From positions 78,008,659 through 78,072,658 of the forward strand of contig CM049313.1 in assembly GCA_026874595.1 (NCBI GenBank): a stretch of DNA of 64,000 nt, given 5' to 3'. The notes under the pieces are model-generated. The model had not been told where the DNA came from. It ran no database searches and saw nothing but the letters and a program-made list of their open reading frames with translations. Positions 22,860 to 34,232 of the stretch are shown here, piece after piece (the stretch's first letter is position 1; every line of letters starts with the position of its first letter). This DNA comes from Sipunculus nudus (Eukaryota > Annelida > Sipuncula > Golfingiida > Sipunculidae). A program made the translations under genes and the position numbers.

Positions 22860-24720
22860 CGCATTAGGCCTGTAGGCCTTGTAGGCATTTTCTTAGATTT
22901 TATATGGGAAAAGCTAAAAAAGCGTTTAAAATCTTCTTCTTCGAAAATGTCCAGCGAAATAGTGCCATATTTCACAGAAATGATCCCTGGAACAATCTCT
23001 CTCAAGTTTGTTCGAATGGTTTAAGTTCGGTGATTTTTGGCCGAGTTACAGGAAGTTGAATTTAGTCATCTGTCCAAAAAAAGCATACTCAAATGACAAT
23101 CTCAGAAACGGCTGGAGCTATCATCACCAGATTTTATGCCAATGTGGTCACATGAGTCCGATCTGAAATTGAGGTATTGGTGGAGCCACCTGCATCGGCC
23201 TTTTTTGTACGGGGGTCATCAGTGCCTGTATCATACTGACGGCTACAAAAAATTCTTCTCTGAAACCATATGGCCAAATTGTTTAATATCGCACAGAAAT
23301 GATCCTAGGGTAGTGCTTTCTGAAGTTTCTTCAAATGGTCTCAGTTCAGTGACTTTTGGCTGAGTTATGGGAAGCTGAATTTAGTCATATGCCATAACAG
23401 CCCATTTTAGCTCAGTGGCTACAAAGATCTTCTTCTCAAAAACCACTAGGCCAAATTCTTTAATCTCACACGTTAATTATCCTTAGATGTTGATAATTCA
23501 AGTTTGTTCCAATGGTTTTTGTTCAGTGATTTTTGGCTTAGTAATGAGAAGCTTAACTAAGCTATTTTGCTGTATTTTCCCATATGAGTTATAATTCTGC
23601 AAAACGTTTTTTGACTGACGCCACTGAGGCATATTTGTTTAATATTTTACAAGAATAATCCCCTGAATAATTTTTATAATAATTGTCTTTTATGGTTCCA
23701 AAGAAGTTGAACTTAGATGACTGTCCAAAAAAACATATTAAAATGACAATCTCAGAAACGGCCGGAGCTATCATCACCAATTTTTATGCCAGTGTTGTTC
23801 ACATGAGATATATATTAAATTCAGGTATTGGTGGCGCAACTTACATTGACCTTTTTTGTACTGGGGTCATTGGTCATCTGTAGATTAACCCATAATTTCT
23901 CAGGAATAGCAGGAGCTACTATCCCTAGATTTTATGCAATTATCTGTCACATATCAAATGTTGTGGGATTCGCTTATTTGTTGCTATATGCATTTACTTA
24001 GATTTTATAGGGAAAAACCTAAAAAACCTTTAAAAGTCTTCTTCTTGTAAATGGTCCAGCCAAATTGTTCAATATTTTACAGAAATAATCCCAGAGGCAA
24101 GCACTCTCAAGTTTGTTCAAATGGTTTGCATTTGAATAATTTTAGCAGAGTTACACGAATTTGAACTTGGTCATTTGGCCAAGTAAGCATACTGACATAG
24201 TAATCTCAGAAATGACAAAAGCTAGCATTACCAAGTATTGTGCAAATGTTGGTCTCATGACTCATATTTTAAGTTGCAGATTTCATGGTGCCATCTACAT
24301 TGAATTGTTTTTATGGGCAAAAGCCTCATAATTTTAGCCTCTTTCAGCTTAAAATGTTTACGTTGAAACTGTCAAGTTGAATCGTTCAATTTTTCAAAAG
24401 AATTATCCTAGGACATAGTTCTTTCAATCATATCAGAATAGATTGAGTTTGTTGATTTTTGGTTGAGTCATGAAAAGCTTAAGTTTGTCTTATGGCCATT
24501 ATTATGTCTATTTCAAACTGAGGACTGCAATAGTGTTCTTCTACAAAATTATTGTTTCAATTATAACTTCTGTAACATTGCACAAAAATTATTCTTATGT
24601 GGCCTTTGTTCAAGTTTACTTGAATGATTTTTGGCAGAATTATTGGACCTTTAACAATGAAAGGACTGCATCTCTTATTATTCTAGATATTTTGATAAGA
24701 AGTTTATGAATATGTCAGCT
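22860..24720. repeat. Degraded ~310-bp tandem array
   Basis: The block 'gtgatttttggctgagtta.. gaagttgaatttagtcat' recurs near 23029, 23349, 23528, 24144 and 24450 (steps about 320, 180, 616 and 306). A second block, 'ctcagaaacggctggagctatcatcacca', recurs near 23101, 23752, 23899 and 24204. Steps near multiples of 310 suggest one ancient tandem array with one unit shortened. Similarity between units is far lower than in the 15-19 kb array, so this one is older. Confidence 0.75.
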
Positions 24721-24924
24721 TTGTTTTCTCACTTCTATGTTCTTGAAGCAGTGTCAGGCAAAATTGTTGTTGCATAAAATAACTAGGGGCCTGCATGTTG
24801 GTCACGACGCTCAGAAAAATTGATTCTGAGAATTTTTTTTATAAAATCCGAGTTGCTGTGTTGACTGTGACTTTTTTGACTACATATGCCAGATGGAGGA
24901 TGCTTTCATGATCACATATACATG

Positions 24925-24994
24925 TATTTGTAAAAGTGTCAGTATTTGTAAAAGTGTCAGTATATGTAAAAGTGTCAGTATTTGTAAAAGTGTC
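24925..24994. repeat. 18-bp tandem repeat, four copies
   Basis: The unit tatttgtaaaagtgtcag is repeated four times with one substitution (tatatg in the third copy) and a two-base loss at the end. Confidence 0.95.
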
Positions 24995-25525
24995 GTATTT
25001 GAACAAAGTGATTGTAATATGTATGTATATGTATGTATATATATCCACAGGGAACTTATGAAACCCCGTAATGATAGAATAATGGGCATGAGCTGAAGCA
25101 TAAAAAGCTGTAAAAAAATCAAATTTTCCGTGTTCAAATAAGCATAATCTAAAATTGATAAGCATGTTAAAACGAGCTAATTAGGTTTTTTTCTTCGAAA
25201 GATGTCTCAGAATACTATATGCTATTTTTTTTTTATTATTATTATTATCATTTTCATCATTGACATCTCCCGGAACTCAAAATACAAACATGTACATGCA
25301 TATAATAACGATAAAGTGTCCACAAAGATAAGGGTATTTATTCTAAAAAGAAAACTAATTCCATCGGCAGATTAATGGCTTTCCATTTTTGTAAATGCGC
25401 TGTCACTGTATTATTTTTTTCCGCGACTAATCTTTCCATACTCTCTATTGTTCACAATTTCTTTAAGAAAAAGGACAAAGGCGGGGTTTCTTTATCCCGG
25501 CTTTTGAATAACACAAACATATAAA

Positions 25526-26610
25526 TCAATATGAAGATATCAATAAGCGGCTACCCTTCATTCTCAATATCAAAACCAACATATACAATCTTTGGACAGA
25601 GTGCGGGTAACATGATTCCAAATTTTCCGGCACAGGTCTGAATTTGATTTTAAAATGTAACAGCAGCAGGACATTCACAAAAAAGATGGACCGATGATTC
25701 AATCTCAGTGAAACAATACGAGCATTTATTGGTTTCAGATATTTTCCAGGTAAATAACAATTCATTGATTGCCAGAATATTATGCAGTATTTTAAATTGA
25801 AATTCACGCAGATGCAGATCACGGGTTGTATAGTACGTGCATCTTTCAAAGTTAATTTTTTGTTAAATAAACTTTGTAGTTTCTTCATAACTACTGGTTC
25901 TGACTTTTTATTTTGCAAAATATGGGTGTATAAGTGCTTAAATCCAATTTTTGGCAACTCAACAATCTTACCACTGAATGGTATGTTCAGCTTGTTTGAA
26001 ACATAATTATTAAAATCTTGAATATCATTGTTATTTGTCAAGATTTTTATCCATTGCTGTGGTATTGCCTTTTGAATGGACATCCAGTATAGATACATTT
26101 TTTGTATTCCTTGCTGAAACAGTCAACTATTTCTGATAGATACTTTAAAGAGCCATCGGCGTTGTATAGATGATACAGAAAACATATGCCTATTTTATCT
26201 AGGAAACCAAAATAGACAGATTTTTTATCAACTTTGATGTATTAATTATTCCAAATTTGCTGCAGAATTACAACCTCCGCAGATTGTGGGTCAGCAGATG
26301 TATACTTATCCTAGACGGCTAATCAATGACTGTAGAATTTAGAAATTTTTCGTGTGATACAACTTATATCAAAATTAACCCCCATGTTTTCTATACCACC
26401 CACTCTCTGTAGATAGAAATTAGGTACAACTGTACTTTTCATTTTTGCCAAGTGTTTTAATCTGATCAACCAAGATATTCTTTGACATTCTAAAATAGAC
26501 CCAACATCTGGTACCTTTACACCTCCATTTTCTGATCCACTTATCAACACATCATATTTAATTTTCGGCTTACGGCCATACCATATGAAATTAATAATGC
26601 AGCTTTTCAC
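25526..26610 (-). pseudogene. C-terminal region of the L1-like ORF2
   Basis: The frame 26610-26323 reads IINFIWYGRKPKIKYDVLIS then GGVKVPDVGSILECQRISWL, the post-RT segment of L1-like ORF2. The frame 26098-25526 (190 codons) has WIKILTNNN, KNIQ-like polar stretches and CIIFWQSMNCYLPGKYLKP. This corresponds to the C-terminal region where a cysteine motif normally sits, here poorly conserved. The two frames are separated by a shift near 26110-26320. Confidence 0.75.
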
Positions 26611-26723
26611 CTTTTGATGAAACGCCTTGAGGGTTCAAAAATGTTCATTGTGTACATTAGTTTTGATATTCCGAAGGTTTTAATTATCGTGTTTCGCCCA
26701 AATATTGTGAGCCCTCTCGATTA

Positions 26724-27620
26724 TCACAAAATAAACGTTCTTAAAATATTATTATAAACCTTTTCAAAATTCAACTCGTATGACAAATCATCCCTGTACG
26801 TAAACCATATACTCAAGATTTTTATAGCATCGGAATGAAGGTCAACCCATTTGATATTGTTTGAATATTCTAGCGTGTTCTTTCTCCTTCCCATCCAAGC
26901 GGCTTCACATTTGTTGAAATTCACTTTCACTGAAGATATCATTGAAAAATCATTTAAAATTTGTAGCAATGCCTCCATTGATTTCGTATCTTTTAAAAAG
27001 AATGTGCTGTCGTCGGCAATGAGACATTGTTTTAATTCAGTGCCGTTTATGACGATACCTTTGACCAAGTTGGATTGACTGACTATACTTGCCAATATTT
27101 CAATCGTCAACAAAAATAAGTAAGGCGCCAACGGATCACCTCGTCTTGTTCCTCGCTCAAATTTAAAATACCCTGTGGTGTAACCGTTGTTTATTATGCA
27201 GCTTTCTAATCCGTTATGTAATAATTTAATCCAATAAATAAATGTTTTTCCAAAACCAAATTTACGTAATACAGTAAATAAAAATACATAATAAATTGAG
27301 TCGAACGCTGCCGCAAAATCAACGGCAAACAAGACAGATATCTCATCTTCTATATAACAATAGTCTATTACATCGCTGATAAGTCGAGTTGTATCAGATA
27401 TCTTTCGATCCCTCATAAAAGCAGTTTGATCCTCGCCTATCAGACATGGTAATACTCTCTTAATTCGTCTGACTAGAATTTTACCTAAAATTTTGGAATC
27501 AACATTAACTTAACTAATGGGTCTCCATGATGATAAGTATCTATTATCTTTACCAGGTTTTTCTATCAACGTTACAGCTTGTCTTTGTCAGTAATCCCTC
27601 TTCAACACACACATGTAAAT
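26724..27620 (-). pseudogene. L1-like reverse transcriptase
   Basis: The 230-codon minus frame (27416-26724) carries VLFAVDFAAAFDSIYYVFLF (first catalytic Asp), RGTRRGDPLAPYLF, and LIADDSTFFL (catalytic box as IADD in place of the usual aromatic-ADD). SSVKVNFNKCEAAWMGRRKN follows. Upstream in another frame, about 27600-27420, LIEKPGKDNRYLSSWRPIS and KILGKILVRRIKRVLP form the fingers. This is the best preserved coding block in the window, with one clean frame across the palm. The upstream frameshift and stop at about 27510 still disable it. Confidence 0.92.
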
Positions 27621-27758
27621 ATTCAAAAACGTCATCTCCTGAACAATCGAAAAAGGCTAGGTAAAACTCTTTAAGCAGACCGTCGTTTCCTGGCCTCTTG
27701 TTATTTTTCACCTCATTCAAGGCTTCTAAGTTTCAGTTTTTATAACAATACCTTCACA

Positions 27759-28480
27759 TTATTCAGAATCATTTTCGGATAATTTGGGCATGTTCAGATT
27801 AGAAATTACATCTAAACAACCACTTTCCTCAATTTCTCTTTCCCTAGCATACTTTTTCTGAAAAAAATTAATTTCTTCCATGATGCGAACTAGATTTGTG
27901 ATTTCATTATTTGATATTAAAAGTTTCCTTATCGTTGTTATCTTCTTATTATGTTTCTGCATATTAAGAAAAAAAATAGAGCTTCGTTCGCCCTGCTAAA
28001 ACCACTGTACTCTAGATCCGACTATCAGTCCTTGGGTATATTTTTCATAATATTCTTCAACTTCTTTTCTTATATGATTGTACTTTATATGACTTCATGG
28101 GTTGGCTGATAATTCAATTTCTGCTTGCAGAAGTTGTTGTTTTAGGAAACGTAATTTCCTTCTTTCATTTTTTGTTTATTCTCAATATCTCATAGTAAAT
28201 GTTTTTATTTTAAACTTTACATATTCCCACCATTGTTTTGCATTAAGTCCATTTTCATATATTCTTTCAGTCCTTTTATATAATTCTGATCTTGTAGGAG
28301 GGAGAGATTAAATTTCCAATAGGAAGGCCCATGAGTGTGGTTATTTATTGAACATATATCTGCGATAACAGCTGAATGATCCGTCAAGATTGCCGGAATA
28401 ATTTGTATATTCTTTACAATGGTACAGCTAATTAGGGTTACATTGCATCTCCACTGTGTAATATATGAAACTTGTGACCT
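27759..28480 (-). pseudogene. Endonuclease end and linker of the L1-like ORF2
   Basis: AILTDHSAVIADI near 28410-28370 is the last endonuclease motif (DH of the apurinic-type endonuclease). SYWKFNLSLLQDQNYI follows at about 28320. The linker continues with QGERSSIFFLNMQKHNKKIT in shifted frames and is open from 27962 to 27759 (NFFQKKYAREREIEES). Earlier endonuclease motifs are absent upstream of about 28480. Confidence 0.75.
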
Positions 28481-29725
28481 AAAAAATTAATAATGCAATC
28501 AGGAAAAAACTAGTAATGGGTGTTATATGAAAGAATATATTTTAAAAATGTGTATATGCAGTTAATAGTTAAATGTATGGCCATGTAAGCTAAAACTAAA
28601 TCCCATTATATTTTTCCAATATTCCTAATTGAGTGTACCAGTGTTTTTAATAGTAAGGTCTAGCCAACTTTAAGAGATAAGAATTAAATGCTTCAAAGTA
28701 GTTACATCTTATTATATATTAAACATGTCTAAGAGCATTTATTTTATATCATATTTAATCATATTTGAATGTTTAAAAAAAATAAAACACATTTGGAATT
28801 TCACATATCTCTGATAATAACCATGTTGAAATCTAGTTGAAACGCCTTATGAAGTATGGAAGACATAAAAATAATAAAATTACGCAAGCTAAAGGTGAGC
28901 TCCTGTGCCCCATCTTGATTAACATTACTGATTCTGACATTCTCTCTCTCTCTCTCTCTCCCTCTCTGTCTCTCTCTCTCTCTTTGCTAGCCAAAGCGGA
29001 CTACATATTCATATAAAAGGACCAATTAAAAAAAAGTAGACACGTTCGGCAAATTTGCTAATTCTGATGTCAAGTAGCTCACCATGTACGAAACTCGTGT
29101 GTGAAGAACGTTTCTGGTTTATTTTGCTCGTCAGCAGAACCGGATTCAAAGGGTCACCTCAGGGTTGATCCCTGACAAAGGTATATTTCCTGTTTCATGC
29201 TATGAAGACTGGATACTTGTGACCTCATAACCTGAACAACATTTAAGGTTTGACCGACCCTGTACTGATTCGTGTAGTCTTAGATGTTAACCAGATATGC
29301 TGGAAAAAGAATTGGTCTTGTTCAACGGTATGTATGTGTGAGTCAAATATTGTAGTTAAATGTCTTGATTATCACTTCCAAAAATATGTGTATAAATGAT
29401 ACAATCGTTTGCCTATATTTGCCTTTTTTCTGCATTTTTATAAGAAGTTTAGTCTTTGTTTCTGCAATAATTCTTGATTTTTTATTACGTTTAATGAAGA
29501 TATATTACAATAGTCATTTGCTAGCTATGCATTCCTGCACTGCAGTTATCGATGGCGCTCAAGCAAGTACAGGTGCTTGTTGATTACAATCGCCAAGTCT
29601 TTCCGCGACTTTAAGCAGGTAAGGTTGACGCGCACTACGTATACAACCCGATCCATCGTTGTATTGGGTCTTTGACATTTAAAGCTAAAGTCGCACTCTC
29701 ACTGATAAGGTACGGACGGCGCAGG
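28481..29725. other. Non-coding, AT-rich, with one (CT)n run
   Basis: No supported gene. A (TC)n microsatellite occupies 28940-28983 with two interruptions. The plus frame at 29365-29583 has no recognised motif. Confidence 0.6.
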
Positions 29726-31390
29726 ATTGATTAGCAGTCCTGACGGTTCAGGTGATATTGATTAGCAGTCCAGACGGTTCAGGTGATATTGATTAGCAGT
29801 TCTGATGGTTCAGGTGATATTGATTAGCAGTCCTGATGTTTCAGGTGATATTGATTAGATATTGATTAGCAGTCCTGATGTTTCAGGTGATATTGATTAG
29901 ATATTGATTAGCAGTCCAGACGGTTCAGGTGATATTGATTAGCGGTCCAGACGGTTCAGGTGATATTGATTAGCGGTCCAGACGGTTCAGGTGATATTGA
30001 TTAGCAGTCCAGACGGTTCAGGTGATATTGATTAGCAGTCCTGATGTTTCAGGTGATATTGATTAGCAGTCCTGATGTTTCAGGTGATATTGATTAGCAG
30101 TCCAGACGGTTCAGGTGATATTGATTAGCGGTCCAGACGGTTCAGGTGATATTGATTAGCGGTCCAGACGGTTCAGGTGATATTGATTAGCAGTCCAGAC
30201 GGTTCAGGTGATATTGATTAGCAGTCCAGACGGTTCAGGTGATATTGATTAGCAGTCCAGACGGTTCAGGTGATATTGATTAGCAGTCCAGACGGTTCAG
30301 GTGATATTGATTAGCAGTCCAGACGGTTCAGGTGATATTGATTAGCAGTCCAGACGGTTCAGGTGATATTGATTAGCAGTCCAGACGGTTCAGGTGATAT
30401 TGATTAGCAGTCCAGACGGTTCAGGTGATATTGATTAGCAGTCCAGACGGTTCAGGTGATATTGATTAGCAGTCCAGACGGTTCAGGTGATATTGATTAG
30501 CAGTCCAGACGGTTCAGGTGATATTGATTAGCAGTCCAGACGGTTCAGGTGATATTGATTAGCAGTCCAGACGGTTCAGGTGATATTGATTAGCAGTCCA
30601 GACGGTTCAGGTGATATTGATTAGCAGTCCAGACGGTTCAGGTGATATTGATTAGCAGTCCAGACGGTTCAGGTGATATTGATTAGCAGTCCAGACGGTT
30701 CAGGTGATATTGATTAGCAGTCCAGACGGTTCAGGTGATATTGATTAGCAGTCCAGACGGTTCAGGTGATATTGATTAGCAGTCCAGACGGTTCAGGTGA
30801 TATTGATTAGCAGTCCTGACGGTTCAGGTGATATTGATTAGCAGTCCTGACGGTTCAGGTGATATTGATTAGCAGTCCTGACGGTTCAGGTGATATTGAT
30901 TAGCAGTCCTGACGGTTCAGGTGATATTGATTAGCAGTCCTGACGGTTCAGGTGATATTGATAAGCAGTCCTGACGGTTCAGGTGATATTGATAAGCAGT
31001 CCTGACGGTTCAGGTGATATTGATTAGCAGTCCTGACGGTTCAGGTGATATTGATTAGCAGTCCTGACGGTTCAGGTGATATTGATTAGCAGTCCTGACG
31101 GTTCAGGTGATATTGATTAGCAGTCCTGACGGTTCAGGTGATATTGATTAGCAGTCCTGACGGTTCAGGTGATAATGATTAGCAGTCCTGACGGTTCAGG
31201 TGATATTGATTAGCAGTCCTGACGGTTCAGGTGATAATGATTAGCAGTCCTGACGGTTCAGGTGATAATGATTAGCAGTCCAGACGGTTCAGGTGATATT
31301 GATTAGCAGTCCTGACGGTTCAGGTGATATTGATTAGCAGCCCTGATGGTTCAGGTGATATTGATTAGCAGTCCTGATGGTTCAGGTGAT
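29726..31390. repeat. 31-bp minisatellite, about 53 copies
   Basis: The unit attgattagcagtccagacg plus gttcaggtgat totals 31 bp. Three variant classes occupy blocks: cctgatgt mostly at 29830-30090, ccagacgg nearly uniform at about 30180-30800, and cctgacgg nearly uniform at about 30810-31260. gataatg variants appear only near 31160-31270. Two copies near 29850 and 29900 carry an extra 11 bp (attgattagat), a partial-unit duplication. No frame stays open. Confidence 0.97.
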
Positions 31391-31452
31391 AGCGAACATT
31401 GACTTTTAAAGATTGCATTAATGACATTCCGAACATTGTGGTACATTGAATG

Positions 31453-31583
31453 TGAACCAAAGTTATAACATTCCTCATGCACGGTGAACCAGGGTTATAA
31501 CATTCCTCATGCACGGTGAACCAGGGTTATAACATTCCTCATGCACGGTGAACCAGGGTTATAACATTCCTCATGCACGAATG
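31453..31583. repeat. 32-bp tandem repeat, four copies
   Basis: The unit ccagggttataacattcctc plus atgcacggtgaa starts at 31457, 31489, 31521 and 31553. It lies about 65 bp after the 31-bp array and is unrelated in sequence. Confidence 0.95.
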
Positions 31584-32389
31584 AAACATTATCACCAGAC
31601 TGTATGTTTTTTTAGCAGTTCTAAATTTCAAAGTTTAAAGCAGGAGAAACAGAGACAATGGCATTATTTTTTAATATTGAAATCAAAACTTTGAAGACAG
31701 CCGTTTATTTTACATACATTTTACAAGTAAATGGAGAATAACTCTCAAACTAGATCCTGCCGAATGACAGCCAGGAAAGCTAAAGGGAGTATGACACCTA
31801 TATGTGAATTGATCAAAGAAATTCTTCGAGGTTTACTTATAAAAGAAAAATGGCTGTTGGTGGCAGACCTCATGCAGTCTGCTGGGTACTGTGGAAAATG
31901 AAAATGTTGCAATTACTGAGATGGCGAGGAGGTATGGCGAAGACATTTTCATTTTGTCAGAACTCGCTATAAAATCCTGCTTGCTGCTCAGGTGGTGCCA
32001 GCAAATTAGTTGGTTTACTCTAGCTCCTAGGAAGGCTTTTACTAATATTATTAAAAAAGAAGGTATAAAATATGACCGGAACATGTGGCGACTGAGAAAG
32101 ATGAATTTAAAACGCTACGATATCAGCAAGTAATCAGTAAGGAGATCTTTCTTCACGGCATGTCAAGGTTTAGCTTTTGATGAGGTATTAAATAAATCGC
32201 ATCTTTTTGGATAAGAAGTGACACTGGTAATCCAAGAAGTTCATACTAATTCGTCATGATTTATTTTAAAGTTCTGTTTTAATTAACGAAAATACACTGC
32301 AGACAGTGACAATATACAGAATTACAACAAAATTAATATATAACATATCTTTTTACATGACATATATAAATAATTATTATAACTAATCG
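31584..32389. other. Non-coding
   Basis: Plus and minus frames at 31833-32133 overlap each other and have no recognisable domain. No transposon motif was seen. Confidence 0.5.
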
Positions 32390-32575
32390 AGGCAATCCAT
32401 GGCTCAGATGGTGGCGTTCTATAGTGTCTGGAGTGAGGAAAACGAGAAAACCACTGGCCTTGGACACACTACTACAACCCACTCTATACTAGCCCCCCTG
32501 GGATAGAACCCGGGTCGGAGAGAGCCGAGCGTTTGACCCCTCTGCTGTCCAATACAGATTCGATCAACATACAAA
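32390..32575 (-). mobile_element. tRNA-derived SINE, probable
   Basis: On the minus strand a B-box-like gggttctatccc (32503-32514 region) follows a tRNA-like head that begins near 32570. Downstream is gtgggttgtagtagtgtgtc and ccagtggttttctcg, a body resembling SINE cores common in molluscs, then an AT-rich tail near 32380. The A box is weak. The family assignment is from memory of such cores, not a search. Confidence 0.5.
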
Positions 32576-33497
32576 CGAGCACTGAACTAGGAAATCTATG
32601 AAATTACCTATTTGTACAAAGTAACAATATAACAAGCTGTTGCTACCTTTATACATAATTAGAATTTTCCAACTTAAATGCTGGTAATGTTCAGTTATAT
32701 ATTATTCACTGTATTATTTTCCTTATCCAAGGATCATATATATATATATATATATATATGTTACGGTCCCTTATCACACCAAACAACTCAGGCCGAACCG
32801 TAACACATATGCTCAGACACGTTCTCTTCAAATGAATACGTAACCAAAATATGGGTGCAAAAACAGTGCTATATTCATATATTACAATATTTACATTCGT
32901 ACACAAATAATATAATAGTCAATACATAACGTAATTTATAACAAAGTCTCTGAAGAAAAACTGAGTCTCTAAATAACGAACTGCAACGAAATACTTAACT
33001 GAATCCGGTATACGAGAAACTGAAGTCCATCATCAACACATAGTTCGGGCACACACAAAACTAAAGTCCTGTATTAATCCATGTGGCACCAGCAAACATA
33101 AAGTCTCTCCTCATCCTACATACTAAAGTTCATAGCGTTGTCCATGGCATTTCGTGGGCTCTTGGTGGGCTTGGGGACCAAGAACCCACGGTCACGGTCC
33201 CGGGGGAAAACAGTAACGTGGCGTAGCAAAATCAATAGTCCCGCCTCGTACTGCAGGCGAGTTCGTTTTATAGGCTTTCAACAATGGGTGGAAACCGCAG
33301 AAGTTTGTGGTTTTGCTTGAGAGAAACGACAGCGCCGTCAGAACTGCAAAACCAGTACTGAATGGTCCCAGAATAGTGTTTATGTTTCTCAAAGCGCGTC
33401 AGTAGTCACTGATAGCGGGGTGGATCCATAAGCGTGGAAACGGGGGCGGCCACACCACTTCGTGGCGCCATCCTCCGATGTCCGGGTGACGTCCATG

Positions 33498-33502
<5 letters not shown>
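32576..33502. other. Non-coding with an (AT)n run
   Basis: An AT microsatellite lies at 32737-32759. Frames at 33138-33392 have no recognised domain. Confidence 0.55.

Positions 33503-33559
<57 letters not shown>
33503..33559. repeat. (AT)n microsatellite split by a TRIM insertion
   Basis: About 57 bases of alternating AT run directly into the LTR at 33560. AT-rich repeat resumes at 35490 (tataaataaatatatat), suggesting the miniature LTR element inserted into one AT tract. Confidence 0.9.
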
Positions 33560-33563
<4 letters not shown>

Positions 33564-33713
33564 CGGGGTGACATAAAAGCGGACCGAACTGTCTCGCTAG
33601 TGAAGCTTTATTTTCTAGCGAAGCGGTTGGTACGCCGGATTTGTGCGCCCCCGACATGGGTTTGAAACCGGGTTCGGCCCATATCTTCGCCTGAGCAATT
33701 TGTCTTCGTAACA
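33560..33713 (+). repeat. 5' LTR of TRIM-like copy A, with tRNA-like segment
   Basis: About 154 bp. It includes tgacataaaag near the start, the inverted repeat tcgctag...ctagcga (7-bp stem, 14-base loop, about 33594-33622), and an A-box-like tagcgaagcgg. The B-box position is degenerate here (gggtttgaaacc). In other copies the B box is the perfect ggttcgaatcc. The first T of the expected TG end is replaced by A at the AT-tract junction. Confidence 0.8.
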
Positions 33714-33718
33714 AAATA

Positions 33719-33730
33719 GGGGACTCGTCC
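33719..33730 (+). promoter_or_regulatory. Primer-binding-site-like motif
   Basis: ggggactcgtcc starts five bases after the LTR end. It is one mismatch from the core of a tRNA-Pro-type primer-binding site as known from gammaretroviruses. This is a similarity seen by eye, and copy B has a more diverged version at the same place. Confidence 0.55.
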
Positions 33731-34025
33731 AATGTGAAGGTAAACTTTGTGGCCCAGTGATTAAGCTCACCAAAGTGTGACTCCTGGCATAATTAGTCTT
33801 GTTCTGATAGCAGAACGTTCTTTAGAGGGGGTGTGTTACGGGGTGACATAAAAGCGGACCGAACTGTCTCGCTAGCTATTTATTTATTTATTTATTTATT
33901 TATTTATTAAGAAATCTTTATTCAGGGTGACTTGTTCAGACAATGTCTGATCTTCCACAAGTCCCTGATATAAAAATACAATGTAATGCAATATACACTG
34001 GTGAACTATTAAAATTAAATTAGAA

Positions 34026-34232
34026 CTAAATCAATCCTTTGTAAAAGATATGACAAAATGTTTTATGCTTTCTTTTAAAACTGTAAAGAGAAGGGCTATT
34101 CTTCACATCAGCTGGTAACCTTTTCCATAGCAGGGGGCCATGATATATGATTGAGTTTCTCAAATATTCTGTTCGTGCTTTAGGCATGGACAATGCTCCA
34201 TTTGCGTTTGCCCGTGTCTCGTATCCATGCAC
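34026..34232 (-). pseudogene. C-terminal segment of the CR1/Jockey-like LINE
   Basis: The frame reads ARTEYLRNSIIYHGPLLWKR then LPADVKNSPSLYSFKRKHKT, the conserved end of this LINE group's ORF2. It overlaps the RT frame by about 50 bp in a different phase, so a frameshift lies near 34190-34230. The stop at 34026 is followed by about 115 bp of 3' untranslated sequence and the (AAAT)n tail. Confidence 0.88.

Larger units (their letters stand above)
25526..28480 (-). mobile_element. L1-like non-LTR retrotransposon, 5'-truncated and decayed
   Basis: Minus-strand order: endonuclease C-terminal end (about 28480-28290), linker (28290-27759), reverse transcriptase (about 27620-26724), and C-terminal region (26610-25526). 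No ORF1 and no endonuclease catalytic half are present, which fits 5' truncation during target-primed reverse transcription. Domains are split by at least five frameshifts or stops. No poly(A) was seen at the 3' end near 25500. Confidence 0.88.

Noticed and set aside
29726-31390. CRISPR array
   Set aside because: The 31-bp units follow each other without unique spacers. The same holds for the 32-, 42- and 56-bp arrays.
33406-33732. Coding frames over the TRIM LTR (also 48685-48927 and 58560-59057)
   Set aside because: They read across LTRs and AT tracts in arbitrary phase and differ between copies of the same element.
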